This document shows positions 41,516 through 50,700 of a stretch of 64,000 bases of DNA, piece by piece. How positions within the stretch are numbered: the stretch's first letter is position 1; each line of letters begins with the position of its first letter. The stretch lies in contig NZ_CAMJVK010000002.1 of the NCBI RefSeq assembly GCF_946221515.1, positions 17,860 to 81,859 of the forward strand. The letters are read 5' to 3'. The notes under the pieces are model-generated. The model made no database searches and was not told where the DNA came from. It saw nothing but the letters and a program-made list of their open reading frames with translations. A program made the translations under genes and the position numbers. This DNA comes from an uncultured Fenollaria sp. GTDB lineage: Bacteria > Bacillota > Clostridia > Tissierellales > Peptoniphilaceae.

Positions 41516-42484
41516 TTGCCTTACCTAAAGAGTCTACAAGAGGCAGTTCAGCCCTTTACTAAGACCGTTGGGCGCGATATACTTGCGAAAAATCCCAAAA
41601 CACTTCAGTTAAATATAACACGGAAGTGTAATTTGGCATGCAAACATTGTCACGTGGCTTGCTCACCTGCAAGAAGCGAGGATATGGAGATGCGCACAGC
41701 CGAAAGAGCTATGCAAATATTGAAAGAATGGGACTTCACTACGCTTGATATAACAGGCGGAGCACCTGAGATGAGTGGGGTCTATAGGTATCTTATAGAT
41801 ACAGCCGCGTCCATGGATAAGAAAATCATGAGCAGATCCAACCTTACCATCTTTAATGAAGATGGCTATAGAGACCTGCCCGAGTTTTTGAAAGAAAGAA
41901 AAGTCGAGATCGTCGCTTCACTGCCATTCTACGAAGAAGTAAAGACAGATAAAGTCAGAGGCATAGGCGTTTTTCATGACTCAATCGAAGTACTTCAAAG
42001 GCTCTGCGCACTTGGCTACGGACGCGATGAGGAGCTTCAGCTGAACCTTGTCTACAACCCGAGCGGCGCCATGATACCAGCGGGGCAAGATGAGCTCGAG
42101 GCCATATATAGGACCAAGCTTAAGGACGAGTACGACATAGACTTTAATAATCTATTCAGCATGACCAACTCACCCATAGGCCGCTTCGGCGAGTGGCTCG
42201 ATAGATCAGGCAATATGGATCGTTATCTAACTAGGCTTTGCGACGCCTTCAATCCAGCGACCGTTGATGAGCTTATGTGCCTTGACACATTATCGGTTGA
42301 CTACGACGGCAGCGTATACGACTGCGACTTCAACCTCGCTCTCGGCATGAGTATCGCGGGTCCTCACAAAACCATCTTCGATATAGAAAAAGAAGATTTA
42401 ATCGGACGAAAAATCAGAACTATGAACCATTGCTACACATGTACAGCCGGCAGCGGCTCCTCATGAGGCGGAGCATTGGAGTAG
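41516..42484 (+). CDS. arsS: ArsS-type radical SAM protein, probable selenoprotein with in-frame UGA
   Basis: ArsS-type enzymes use radical SAM chemistry in arsenosugar formation. The FeS motif CNLACKHC (Cys38, Cys42, Cys45) and DITGGAPE are present, and the DUF3641-like C-terminal region follows. The frame meets TGA at 42464-42466 in CYTCTAGSGSS-TGA-GGALE and then TAG at 42482. In this family the C-terminus normally reads CxxCTAGAGSSCGGAL, so the UGA replaces its last Cys; Sec variants of this family are known to me. Full length is 322 residues with Sec317. A hairpin follows the UGA. The start is TTG 41516, directly after the CMD gene stop, with GGAG 12 bases before. Confidence 0.88.
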
Positions 42485-42494
42485 TTACTCAGAT
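42475..42494 (+). promoter_or_regulatory. Candidate bacterial SECIS hairpin for ArsS
   Basis: GAGT (42479-42482), loop AGTT, ACTC (42487-42490), extended by ATT/GAT pairing across one G-A mismatch. The apical loop begins 17 bases after the UGA and has G at its second place, as in bacterial SECIS models. It includes the final TAG stop codon. Confidence 0.55.
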
Positions 42495-42497
42495 ATT

Positions 42498-42529
42498 ACT
42501 TCCTGTCAGATGATAGGAAGTATTTTTTT
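42498..42529 (+). terminator. Rho-independent terminator after arsS
   Basis: Perfect arms ACTTCCT and AGGAAGT with a ten-base loop, followed by ATTTTTTT. Confidence 0.92.
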
Positions 42530-42574
42530 GCCATTTAAATTATAATAATATTTATGCCAATAGCAAAATTTATA

Positions 42575-42603
42575 TTGCTTTTTATAAAAATATATTGTAT
42601 AAT
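42575..42603 (+). promoter_or_regulatory. Promoter of the flavodoxin gene
   Basis: TTGCTT (42575-42580), 17 bases, TATAAT (42598-42603). Confidence 0.72.
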
Positions 42604-42607
42604 AAAT

Positions 42608-42629
42608 TTAGTTAGCAATGACTAACTAA
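42608..42629. promoter_or_regulatory. Perfect inverted repeat at the flavodoxin transcription start
   Basis: TTAGTTAG (42608-42615) and CTAACTAA (42622-42629) with a six-base spacer lie just after the -10 box and before AAAGGAGG. A repressor operator is the likely reading; no T run follows. Confidence 0.7.
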
Positions 42630-42646
42630 TAAAGGAGGTTTTATAG

Positions 42647-43066
42647 ATGAAAGCAAGCGTAATATACTGGTCAGGCACAGGAAACACAGAGGCCATGGCG
42701 AATGAAATCGCTTCAAAGCTAAAAGAGCTTGGAGCAGATACAAAGCTAGTATCAGTTGAAGAGGCATCCCTTGATGACGCGAAAGAGGCGGAACTTCTTG
42801 CACTTGGCTGCCCAGCCATGGGAGCAGAAGAGCTTGAAGAAGACTACTTCAGACCTTACTTTGACAGCATCAAAGAGATAATCAAAGACAAAAAAGTTGC
42901 TATCTTCGGCTCATATGAGTGGAACAGTGGAGAGTGGATGGACCTTTGGAAGAAAGAGTGCGAGGATGACGGCATAGCTGTTATAGATGCACTTATCGCA
43001 TACGACCATCCAGATGCAGAAGCACTAGAAAAGTGCAGAGAGCTAGCAGAAAAACTAATGAAGTAA
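42647..43066 (+). CDS. Flavodoxin
   Basis: This 139-residue protein has the FMN phosphate loop YWSGTGNTEAMANEI, the 60s region LGCPAMGAEELEED and the 90s loop FGSYEWNSGEWMDLWKKECE. It carries single electrons in place of ferredoxin. Its place just after the ArsS gene makes it a candidate electron donor for that radical SAM enzyme, but it has its own promoter and operator, so this is only inference. TAAAGGAGG precedes the ATG. Confidence 0.95.
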   Translation: MKASVIYWSGTGNTEAMANEIASKLKELGADTKLVSVEEASLDDAKEAELLALGCPAMGAEELEEDYFRPYFDSIKEIIKDKKVAIFGSYEWNSGEWMDLWKKECEDDGIAVIDALIAYDHPDAEALEKCRELAEKLMK

Positions 43067-43115
43067 TTAATCAAGGAGCGTTGAGCCCCCTTGGCGCCCC
43101 TTGTACATATATAAA

Positions 43116-43139
43116 AAAACTGCCCATCAAGGCAGTTTT
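43116..43139. terminator. Bidirectional terminator between flavodoxin and the ZIP gene
   Basis: AAAACTGCC and GGCAGTTTT form a perfect 9-bp stem with a six-base loop. A tracts lie on the left and T on the right, so it serves both converging genes. Confidence 0.85.
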
Positions 43140-43161
43140 AGTATTTACGCTATATTTACCA

Positions 43162-43935
43162 TTATCCAAGTAATATATCCAGTATCATCATAATTACAAA
43201 ACCAAAGATGATACCGTAAGTTGCTTCACGCTCGTAACCCTTCGAGTGCGTTTCAGGAATGATCTCGTCACAGATAACAAAAAGCATCGCACCTGCAGCC
43301 GTAGCAAGCACCACAGGAAGTGCAGGCTTAAATACATTGACAAGACTGTAACCAAGGAGCGCACCCACTGGCTCAACTAGTCCAGTTAAGGCAGCCACCA
43401 TGAAGGCGTACTTCGTAGTGTAATTCTCACGCACAAGACTCAAGGCAACAGCTAGACCCTCAGGCATATTTTGAATACCGATACCAAGAGCAAGCGCAAG
43501 ACCATCGTTAATATTTTCAGTACCAAAACCAACACCAGTCGCCATACCCTCAGGAAAATTGTGAATGGTGATCGCGATGATAAATAACCAGATTTGACTT
43601 AAAGAAGACGATGCGCCCTCACGCCTCTTGTCAATAAGGTGCTCGTGAGGCGAGAACTTATCAATCATGTCAATGACAAAGGCGCCAAAGATGATACCCA
43701 AAGAAGTGATCATAACCGCCTTGAAGTCACCACCACCATATTCAATCGATGGCATAACAAGCGAGAAGCAAGTCGCCGACAGCATTATACCCGCAGCAAA
43801 GCCAAGCATAACGTCAAGAAGCTTTTGTGAAACATTCTTCGTGAAAAAGACAGGCACCGCGCCCAAAGCAGTCATTAGTCCCGGAAAGACAAGACCAAAG
43901 GCAACGATCGCCTCCCTCGTAAAATATTTATCCAT
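43162..43935 (-). CDS. ZIP-family metal transporter (ZupT-like)
   Basis: This 257-residue protein has eight membrane segments and the two ZIP metal-site helices HNFPEGMATGVGFG and QNMPEGLAVALSL. The loop between segments three and four carries PHEHLIDKRREG. ZIP proteins import zinc, iron or manganese. It is the only clear gene on this strand in the window. AAAGGAGA precedes the ATG on the minus strand. The expected metal is Zn, but the family is broad. The ArsR/SmtB-type sensor at 11145 would be a candidate regulator. Confidence 0.92.
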   Translation of the reverse strand: MDKYFTREAIVAFGLVFPGLMTALGAVPVFFTKNVSQKLLDVMLGFAAGIMLSATCFSLVMPSIEYGGGDFKAVMITSLGIIFGAFVIDMIDKFSPHEHLIDKRREGASSSLSQIWLFIIAITIHNFPEGMATGVGFGTENINDGLALALGIGIQNMPEGLAVALSLVRENYTTKYAFMVAALTGLVEPVGALLGYSLVNVFKPALPVVLATAAGAMLFVICDEIIPETHSKGYEREATYGIIFGFVIMMILDILLG

Positions 43936-43965
43936 AATAAATCTCCTTTAAATAATACTAAAAAG

Positions 43966-43994
43966 ATTATATTATAAGGTGAAATAAAAGTCAA
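43966..43994 (-). promoter_or_regulatory. Promoter of the ZIP transporter gene
   Basis: On the minus strand TTGACT (43994-43989), 17 bases, TATAAT (43971-43966). Confidence 0.75.
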
Positions 43995-44028
43995 GAAAAA
44001 GGGTAAAATACATAAAGGAGTTGATAAA

Positions 44029-44562
44029 ATGTTCTATATAGATACACTTAAGAAAGAGCATGAGTATATAATTAAGCTCACAGACCACATACTAGAAGTC
44101 TCTAAAGATATAATGCATGGCCATGTCAATGCTAGAGCCATAAGGACCATAACAGACGTGATTAAAAATTACGCTGACGGCTACCACCACAAAAAAGAAG
44201 AGGACCTAGTCTTTAGAGCCATGCTAGACCACCTTGGTGAGCTCGCAGAAAAACTCATTACAAGTGGCATGTTAGTTGAGCACGACCTAGCTCGCTACGA
44301 ACGAATGATGATAGATGAAAGCCTTAAACACTATGAAGAAAGTCAAACAGACGAGGCGCGCCTTGAACTGATAGGCCACCTTATGAGCTATCGCTCACTG
44401 TTAATCCGCCACGCAGACAAAGAGAATAAAGTCGTCTATCCATTCGCCATGAAAAACCTTCCCGAAGAGATTCAAAAGAAATTAGACGAAGAGACAAAAG
44501 CCTTTGAAGAAGAAAATAAAGAGCAAAGAGACAGATACCTAGATATTATAAATAAATTCTAA
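44029..44562 (+). CDS. Hemerythrin-domain protein
   Basis: This 177-residue four-helix protein has the di-iron histidine and carboxylate pattern of hemerythrins: LKKEHEYIIKLTDHI, DGYHHKKEEDLVFRAM, MLVEHDLARYERM and LLIRHADKENKVVYPFA. Such proteins bind oxygen or nitric oxide or help repair iron centres in anaerobes. The C-terminal 30 residues are charged. CATAAAGGAG precedes the ATG. It lies divergent from the ZIP gene with 93 bases between them. Confidence 0.9.
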   Translation: MFYIDTLKKEHEYIIKLTDHILEVSKDIMHGHVNARAIRTITDVIKNYADGYHHKKEEDLVFRAMLDHLGELAEKLITSGMLVEHDLARYERMMIDESLKHYEESQTDEARLELIGHLMSYRSLLIRHADKENKVVYPFAMKNLPEEIQKKLDEETKAFEEENKEQRDRYLDIINKF

Positions 44563-44602
44563 ATATGACAAAATTGTAAGAAATTTAACAAAGTAAAGCA
44601 CA

Positions 44603-44645
44603 AACGCTACTTAATGTGTATATAGCACTAAAGTAGCGTTTTCTT
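44603..44645 (+). terminator. Terminator-like hairpin after the hemerythrin gene
   Basis: AACGCTACTT (44603-44612) pairs perfectly with AAGTAGCGTT (44631-44640); an 18-base loop can pair further. TTCTTTG follows. Confidence 0.75.
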
Positions 44646-44670
44646 TGTGTCAATATCACCATAAAGCGAC

Positions 44671-44699
44671 TTGCATTAAATATTAATAAGTGATATAAT
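44671..44699 (+). promoter_or_regulatory. Promoter of the giant surface-protein operon
   Basis: TTGCAT (44671-44676), 17 bases, TATAAT (44694-44699) with TGA before it as an extended -10. Confidence 0.78.
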
Positions 44700-44757
44700 A
44701 TTCCTATTATAATAGAGATATTATAATAAAATTTAAAAAAGAAAGGAGGGGAGAAAA

Positions 44758-47700
44758 ATGAACAGAAAATTAAGAGTAATAATACTCACAATGGTTCTAA
44801 CTGTTCTTATGTTTGGAGGCACACGTTTGATGGCACAAGACAACTTAGACGTGAACACTACAGAAGCTTCTCAAACAGAAACTCCCAAAGATGAAGGAAA
44901 AGTAGAACCAATGGCTAAAGAAGGTGAAGAGGTGACATCTTCAGTTGAAACAGATACAAATACTGATATAGATGGTAATGAAGCTAATGATGAAGAAGAG
45001 ACAGGTGAAACTGTTACAGAAAAACCAGAAGCTAAAGAAAATGGAAAAACTGAAAAAACTGAAACAACTGAAGAAGCACCTAAGCAAGAGGAGAAAAAAC
45101 CAGAAGCTAAAGGCGATGACAATGGTGAAAAAGCTGAAACTTCAAAAGAAAGTGGTGAAGCAAAGGCTGAAGAAGGTAAAGATGCCGATGCACAAAAATC
45201 ACTAGAAGAAAATAAGGAAAGCGCAAAAGGTAATGGCGCAGAGGATGGAGCACCAGCAAAGGCACCAGCAAAGGCAGGTGATCCAGCTACAGAAGGTGAA
45301 GGTACTGAGCCTAAAGAAGATGTTGATGATGGCAAGCCAACTAAGCCTGTTAACAAAAAAGATCAAATTGACAAGAATGCAGATGAAAAATTAAAGGCAC
45401 AAGAAGAAAAAATCAATGCTGAAAAGGATCCTGAAGCTAAGAAGAAATTACAAGCTGAATACAATAAAATGTATTTTGATGCTTTAAAAGAATCAGGAAA
45501 AGAAAAGCTTGACGATGCAATCTTGGATCGCTTTACTGACAAGTACAGAACAAAAGAGTATTATGAGCTAAAAGAAGAGTATCAAAAATTACAAGCAAAA
45601 GCAAAAGAAGGAAAATTAACTCAAGAAGAACTAGATGCCTTCAATAATAAACTTGGTACTTTTGATCCGCCTCGTATATTAGATAATGATGAAAAAGCTG
45701 CTTATGACAAATTAAGTGCTACACCTTATATACCAGGAATTGCAGATAATTCTACAGATGATGCAAAGAAGCTTTTTAAAGCCTATGAAGATGCAAAAAA
45801 AGCTTTAGAAGAAGCACTAAATCCAGAAAATCCTCGTACAACAGACGATGAAGGATTAAAAAAATTAGTAGATAATTTCAATAATGCGGAAGCTGCACTA
45901 AAAAAAGCAATTGAAGATGGCGATGTAAATCCCAAATATACAAGCGGCAAACCAGAAATTTCCATATATCCACTTGATAATACTGGAAAAGCTGGAATGG
46001 AACTAGATAAGGATACCTATTACATTCCTGATTCTACAGACTTTAAACTTTTATTCCAAGTGAATAAAGATAAAGAAGCAGAAGGAAGTACAAAAAAATT
46101 TAGGTTTACAATTAAAAACTTAGAAAATGTAGGCGATGTGTCTGTACCAGACCCAAGCTTAAGTAACCTAGTATTTTTAAATGGTAAGGCAGTTGAACTT
46201 CAAAAAGATGCTGATGGCAATTACTATTTTGAAACAACAGCTGATCAAAACTTTGGTATAGCTCAATTGAAGTTCAATATGAAGGGCTTTAAAGCAGCCT
46301 TCCATGAAGGCTTTGAACTAACTCTTGAAGGAACAGATGCCAACGCAGTGACAAAGAAATTCTTAATCACTAAGAAGGGCTACGAAAACGAAACAGACAT
46401 TGATGGTATCGGTAGTCATGATAAAGATAATCCTCAAGAAGATGTTGATGCAGGAAAGACTCAAGATGGTATCGTTGATGGCAACACAGACAAAGTTTTT
46501 GATTTCTTTACAGTTCTTAAGAAGTCAGATGCTTACATTGATAAGGTTCTAGTGAACTCACCTAATGGAGATTCACTTCCACTTTCATCAGTAGAGATCA
46601 CAATCACAGCACCACAAAATTTTGATGGTAACTTTGCAGACTTTATCCATAAGTCAGGACTTGAATATTATGACTTGGGTAATGGCAAATACCAATTAAA
46701 ATTAGACCTTAAAAAGTTTAATAAGGATGAGAAGTTTAAAGTAGAAGATGGCAAACTAAAATATGGTGATGATGAAATTACTGGAGCTAACCTTACAAAT
46801 GCCATCCTAGAAGCAGGAAAAGACAAAAAGTATATTGATGACAACGATCAAAAATACGATGTAACAACAACTACTGTTCTTGAAGGTACACTTGGCACAG
46901 GAACTGATAAAGTAACTTACCAAGTAAGACTTAGTGATGATAAGCATCAAGTAAAAAGTCTTTGGAAAAAGAATGCTGATGGTTCTTACACAAAAGTCGG
47001 AGATTTTAAAGATGGAAAAGTTATCACTAAAGACGAAACTTACGAACTTCGTGGTAATGAGCTTATTTCATATACATCTGAAAAAGATGTCTATGAAGGC
47101 AATGTTTCTAATAAAACTGAAACAAATGATAAAGGTGAAAGTGAAACAAAAGCCGATCCTACAGTTACACCAACCTTTGAAGGTAAACAAGTTACTGTCA
47201 CAGAAGATGGCAAAGAGGGCACTTCTTATGGTGGAACCATAGTAGAAGATAAAATCTTCCAAAAAATTGGTGACAAAGACCTTAAATACCTGATTAATCA
47301 AGATGGATTAAAAGGTGAAAAAGAAGCTTGGATTGATGAAACTGGAAAAAAAGTAGATAATCCAACAGAAGATCAAAAGAAAAACTTGAAGAGAGTCGAA
47401 AATGCAGTCTTTAAAGACGGACATATCGTTGATGGTCTAGAATACAAACCAGGTATAACACTCATTGACAAGTTTGGTCGTCCAATGAAGGATATTACAG
47501 TGACAGAAGAAGGCGGGAAATATACATTCACCCATGCCAAGAAAAAAGACAAGGATGGTAAGGACGCTAAAGTTACAACCCAAACAACAGATCCTACAAC
47601 TGGATGTACAGGTTCTTATGATGGTAGAACTATCCATGTAGATACAAATGAAACATCAATCTTTGTTAACAACAAAAACTACGTTGAAAATAATAAGCCG

Positions 47701-50700
47701 AAAAAATTCGACTCAATTATTGGTAAGTACTACTACGATGGCAAAAAATTTGTTAAAGCCGATAAAAATATTATTGGCGATAAGTTCTATGAAGGTCTTG
47801 TTAAGGCTAGTTTAAAGAAAAATATCATAGAAACTTATGACGATGGAAAACAAATTGTACCAGATAATGTAACAAGATACTACGGAAGTACAAACAAAGA
47901 TGATTATTACAAACTTAATAATCGTGTTTATGTTAAAAAAGGTGAGGGTGAAGACACTTACCTTATAAGTGCTGATGGAGGCAAAGCTGATGTTATTGCA
48001 CCATTCGATATTCAAAAAATCATACAAACTTTAGGAAAAGATGATAAAGCAAAATATGTAATCACTGATGAAAAGAATATCTTTGATGCAGTGCAAAACG
48101 CAAAATTTGCTTTTAGATTCCCAGGCTTCTTAGCTGGCAAAAATGTTGTTTACAATATCCATGCTGATGTACAAGCCAAGTATCTGGCTCCAAATCATTT
48201 GTATGATCCAACTGATGAAAACAGTAAAGAGTTTGAAGAAAAATCAATCTTTAAAAATGAAGATGGAACTGAACTTAAAATAAAAACTGTTGACAAGTAC
48301 TTTACTTTAAAGATAAAGGAAAGCGGAAAGACATTATTCTTCAAGGACGCTCCAAAGGAATTTAAAGATATTCCAGACTATAACTTCTTTAACATTTTCT
48401 ACAGAGATTCTGATTATATACAAAGAGATCAACTTCTTAAACCTTTATTAGAAGCAAAAGCTGAATATGATAAGAAATCTGAAGAAGAAAAGAATAAAGT
48501 TGATGAAGCTACTAAAAAACAACTAGCGATACTTGATAAGATTCAAAAAGAACTTGCAAAGCGCTTTGATGGAGCACAATTTGTTTTAGATAATGGACAA
48601 GTTGTAATTAAAGACAAAAAAAGCAAGGTAGTTGAACTAGATCGTACACTTCTTTGGGAAATCGGCTTTAATAACGAAGACGGAGTTTTATTCCCAGAAG
48701 ATAGAGACACATCCATCGTCGTAGAAGACTACAACATGGACAACCGTCTAGTTTATGATGAAATCATCATCAACGATACAGTTGAAAAATGGAATGAAGC
48801 AAAGAAAAAAGCTGAAGATCAACAAAAAGAATTTGAAGGAACAGACCAATATTTCTTCTTAGACCAACTTTCTAACATCCGTCTTGGCGTAAGCAGAGGC
48901 TATGTAGATGGAAACTTCATTGCAGTTGGAAAAGAATGGAAAATCACAAAAGATCAAATTGAAGCTGCTTTAAAGGGCAATGGAGAAATAAGTCTTGGCT
49001 ATGAAAACAAGGTTACTGTAAAAGTGACTCGTGATACAGATAAGGGTCAAATTAGAATTAAAGTTATTAATGCTTTTTATAAGAAGAATAATGACTATTC
49101 TGAAGAAAATAAAGACAAGAATAATAAATTCTCAAGTCCAGTTCAAGAAGCTTACAAGAACCAACTTGAAAAGTTCAAGACAGATGCTAATAGTTTTATA
49201 GTTGAAGAAAAACAAGCTGAAGGTGAAAAAACAGCTGCTCAAGCAACAAAAGACGCCTTCAAAAAATCCTTTGAAGATTTTATCAAGAAAACCTATGATG
49301 AAACGACAGACTGCTATGGCGCTCTAACTCATATGTTTAATGAACTACTTGAAAAAGTTTCTACAACTAAAGCAGATGGTTCAGCAAAAACAGCCAATGA
49401 AATTGCAACTGAATTAACAGCAATCAAAAACAAGATGTCTGAGGAAATGGGCAGGATGGGTCTAGCTTATCTTGACGAAAGTAAAGGCACTTACAAGTTT
49501 GATGATATGCGCTTTAATGCCATTCGTGTAGAGTTAAAACCAAACATTACAATTGGCGGTGCAATCACACCACAAAAGACTAAGAAGTTCGGAATTACAG
49601 CAGTTATCGTTCCTGATGTTGAAATTCCATATACAGATGAATTTGGTAAGCCTTTGACAAACAAGGATATGTATGTCAACAAGGAAGTCAGAGATATCTT
49701 GGCAAATGGAATTACAAAAGATGGTAAGAAAACTGAGTACAAAGCTTCAGATTTAAATAACGAAGAAAAGTTCATTGAAATCATGATTGAAGCTTACAAG
49801 AGAGTTAATGATGCAATAACAGCTGGTACAATTAACATTGTTGACCTTGTTGAATTCAAAGACGGTAAATACACTGCTAAAAAAGGCGGAGACTTAGGAG
49901 CAAAAGATTTAGCTATTGATGAAAAGCCTCTTGAAAACAAAAAAGGCGGAGTAATCAATCCTTGGTATATCTTAACAGAAAAAGATGGCATTAAATCTTT
50001 AGAAGAACTTGCAAAAGATGCAGATAAGGAAACAAAAGAAGCTATAGCCAAATTTAAGGAAAAAGAAATTGACCTTATTGGATACTATATGCTTGAACAA
50101 GGTTATAATAGAGCATTCTTTAAAAACTTTGCTCAATACAAGTTACCTAAGCAAGAACAAGGTCCTGGCATCTTTGGAGAAGATAATAATTGGAAACACA
50201 AGTTATGTCACCCTGGAGTTATAGGTCACTGCATAGAAGTTGCTGGCGGAGACAATACACAAGGAGCTGACGGAGATAAAGACAAAGATGAGGCTGGATT
50301 TAAAAACGATGCCGAAATCACAATTGATTATCCAAGTACAGATGACACACCTGATGAAGAACATCCAAAGGTAGATAAAAAGTCTGATAAAACAGATGCT
50401 GTTGATATCAGTGAAAAAGATAAAGATGGTAAGGAAAAAGATCAAAAGATTGATTTCACAATTGATGTCAGCGTTAACCAAATGACAAAGACAGATAAGG
50501 ATCTTTATGATATCAAGCAAGGTAAAACACCTAGTACTAAACCAGAGGACTATGAAAACGGTCATTATAAGTACAAGAAAGATACCTTGATTATGGATAT
50601 CCTGCCAAACATCTTTAAGCTTGCTGATGGAACAAAACTTAATCTTACAGTTAATGCAGAAGCCTTAATGAAGGGCGGAGTCAACGCTGAAATCTTTAAA

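Noticed and set aside
44871..45356. 161-codon - strand open frame inside the giant surface gene
   Set aside because: It is the complement of the Glu/Lys-rich linker, giving a Ser/Phe/Ala-rich sequence with no ribosome site.
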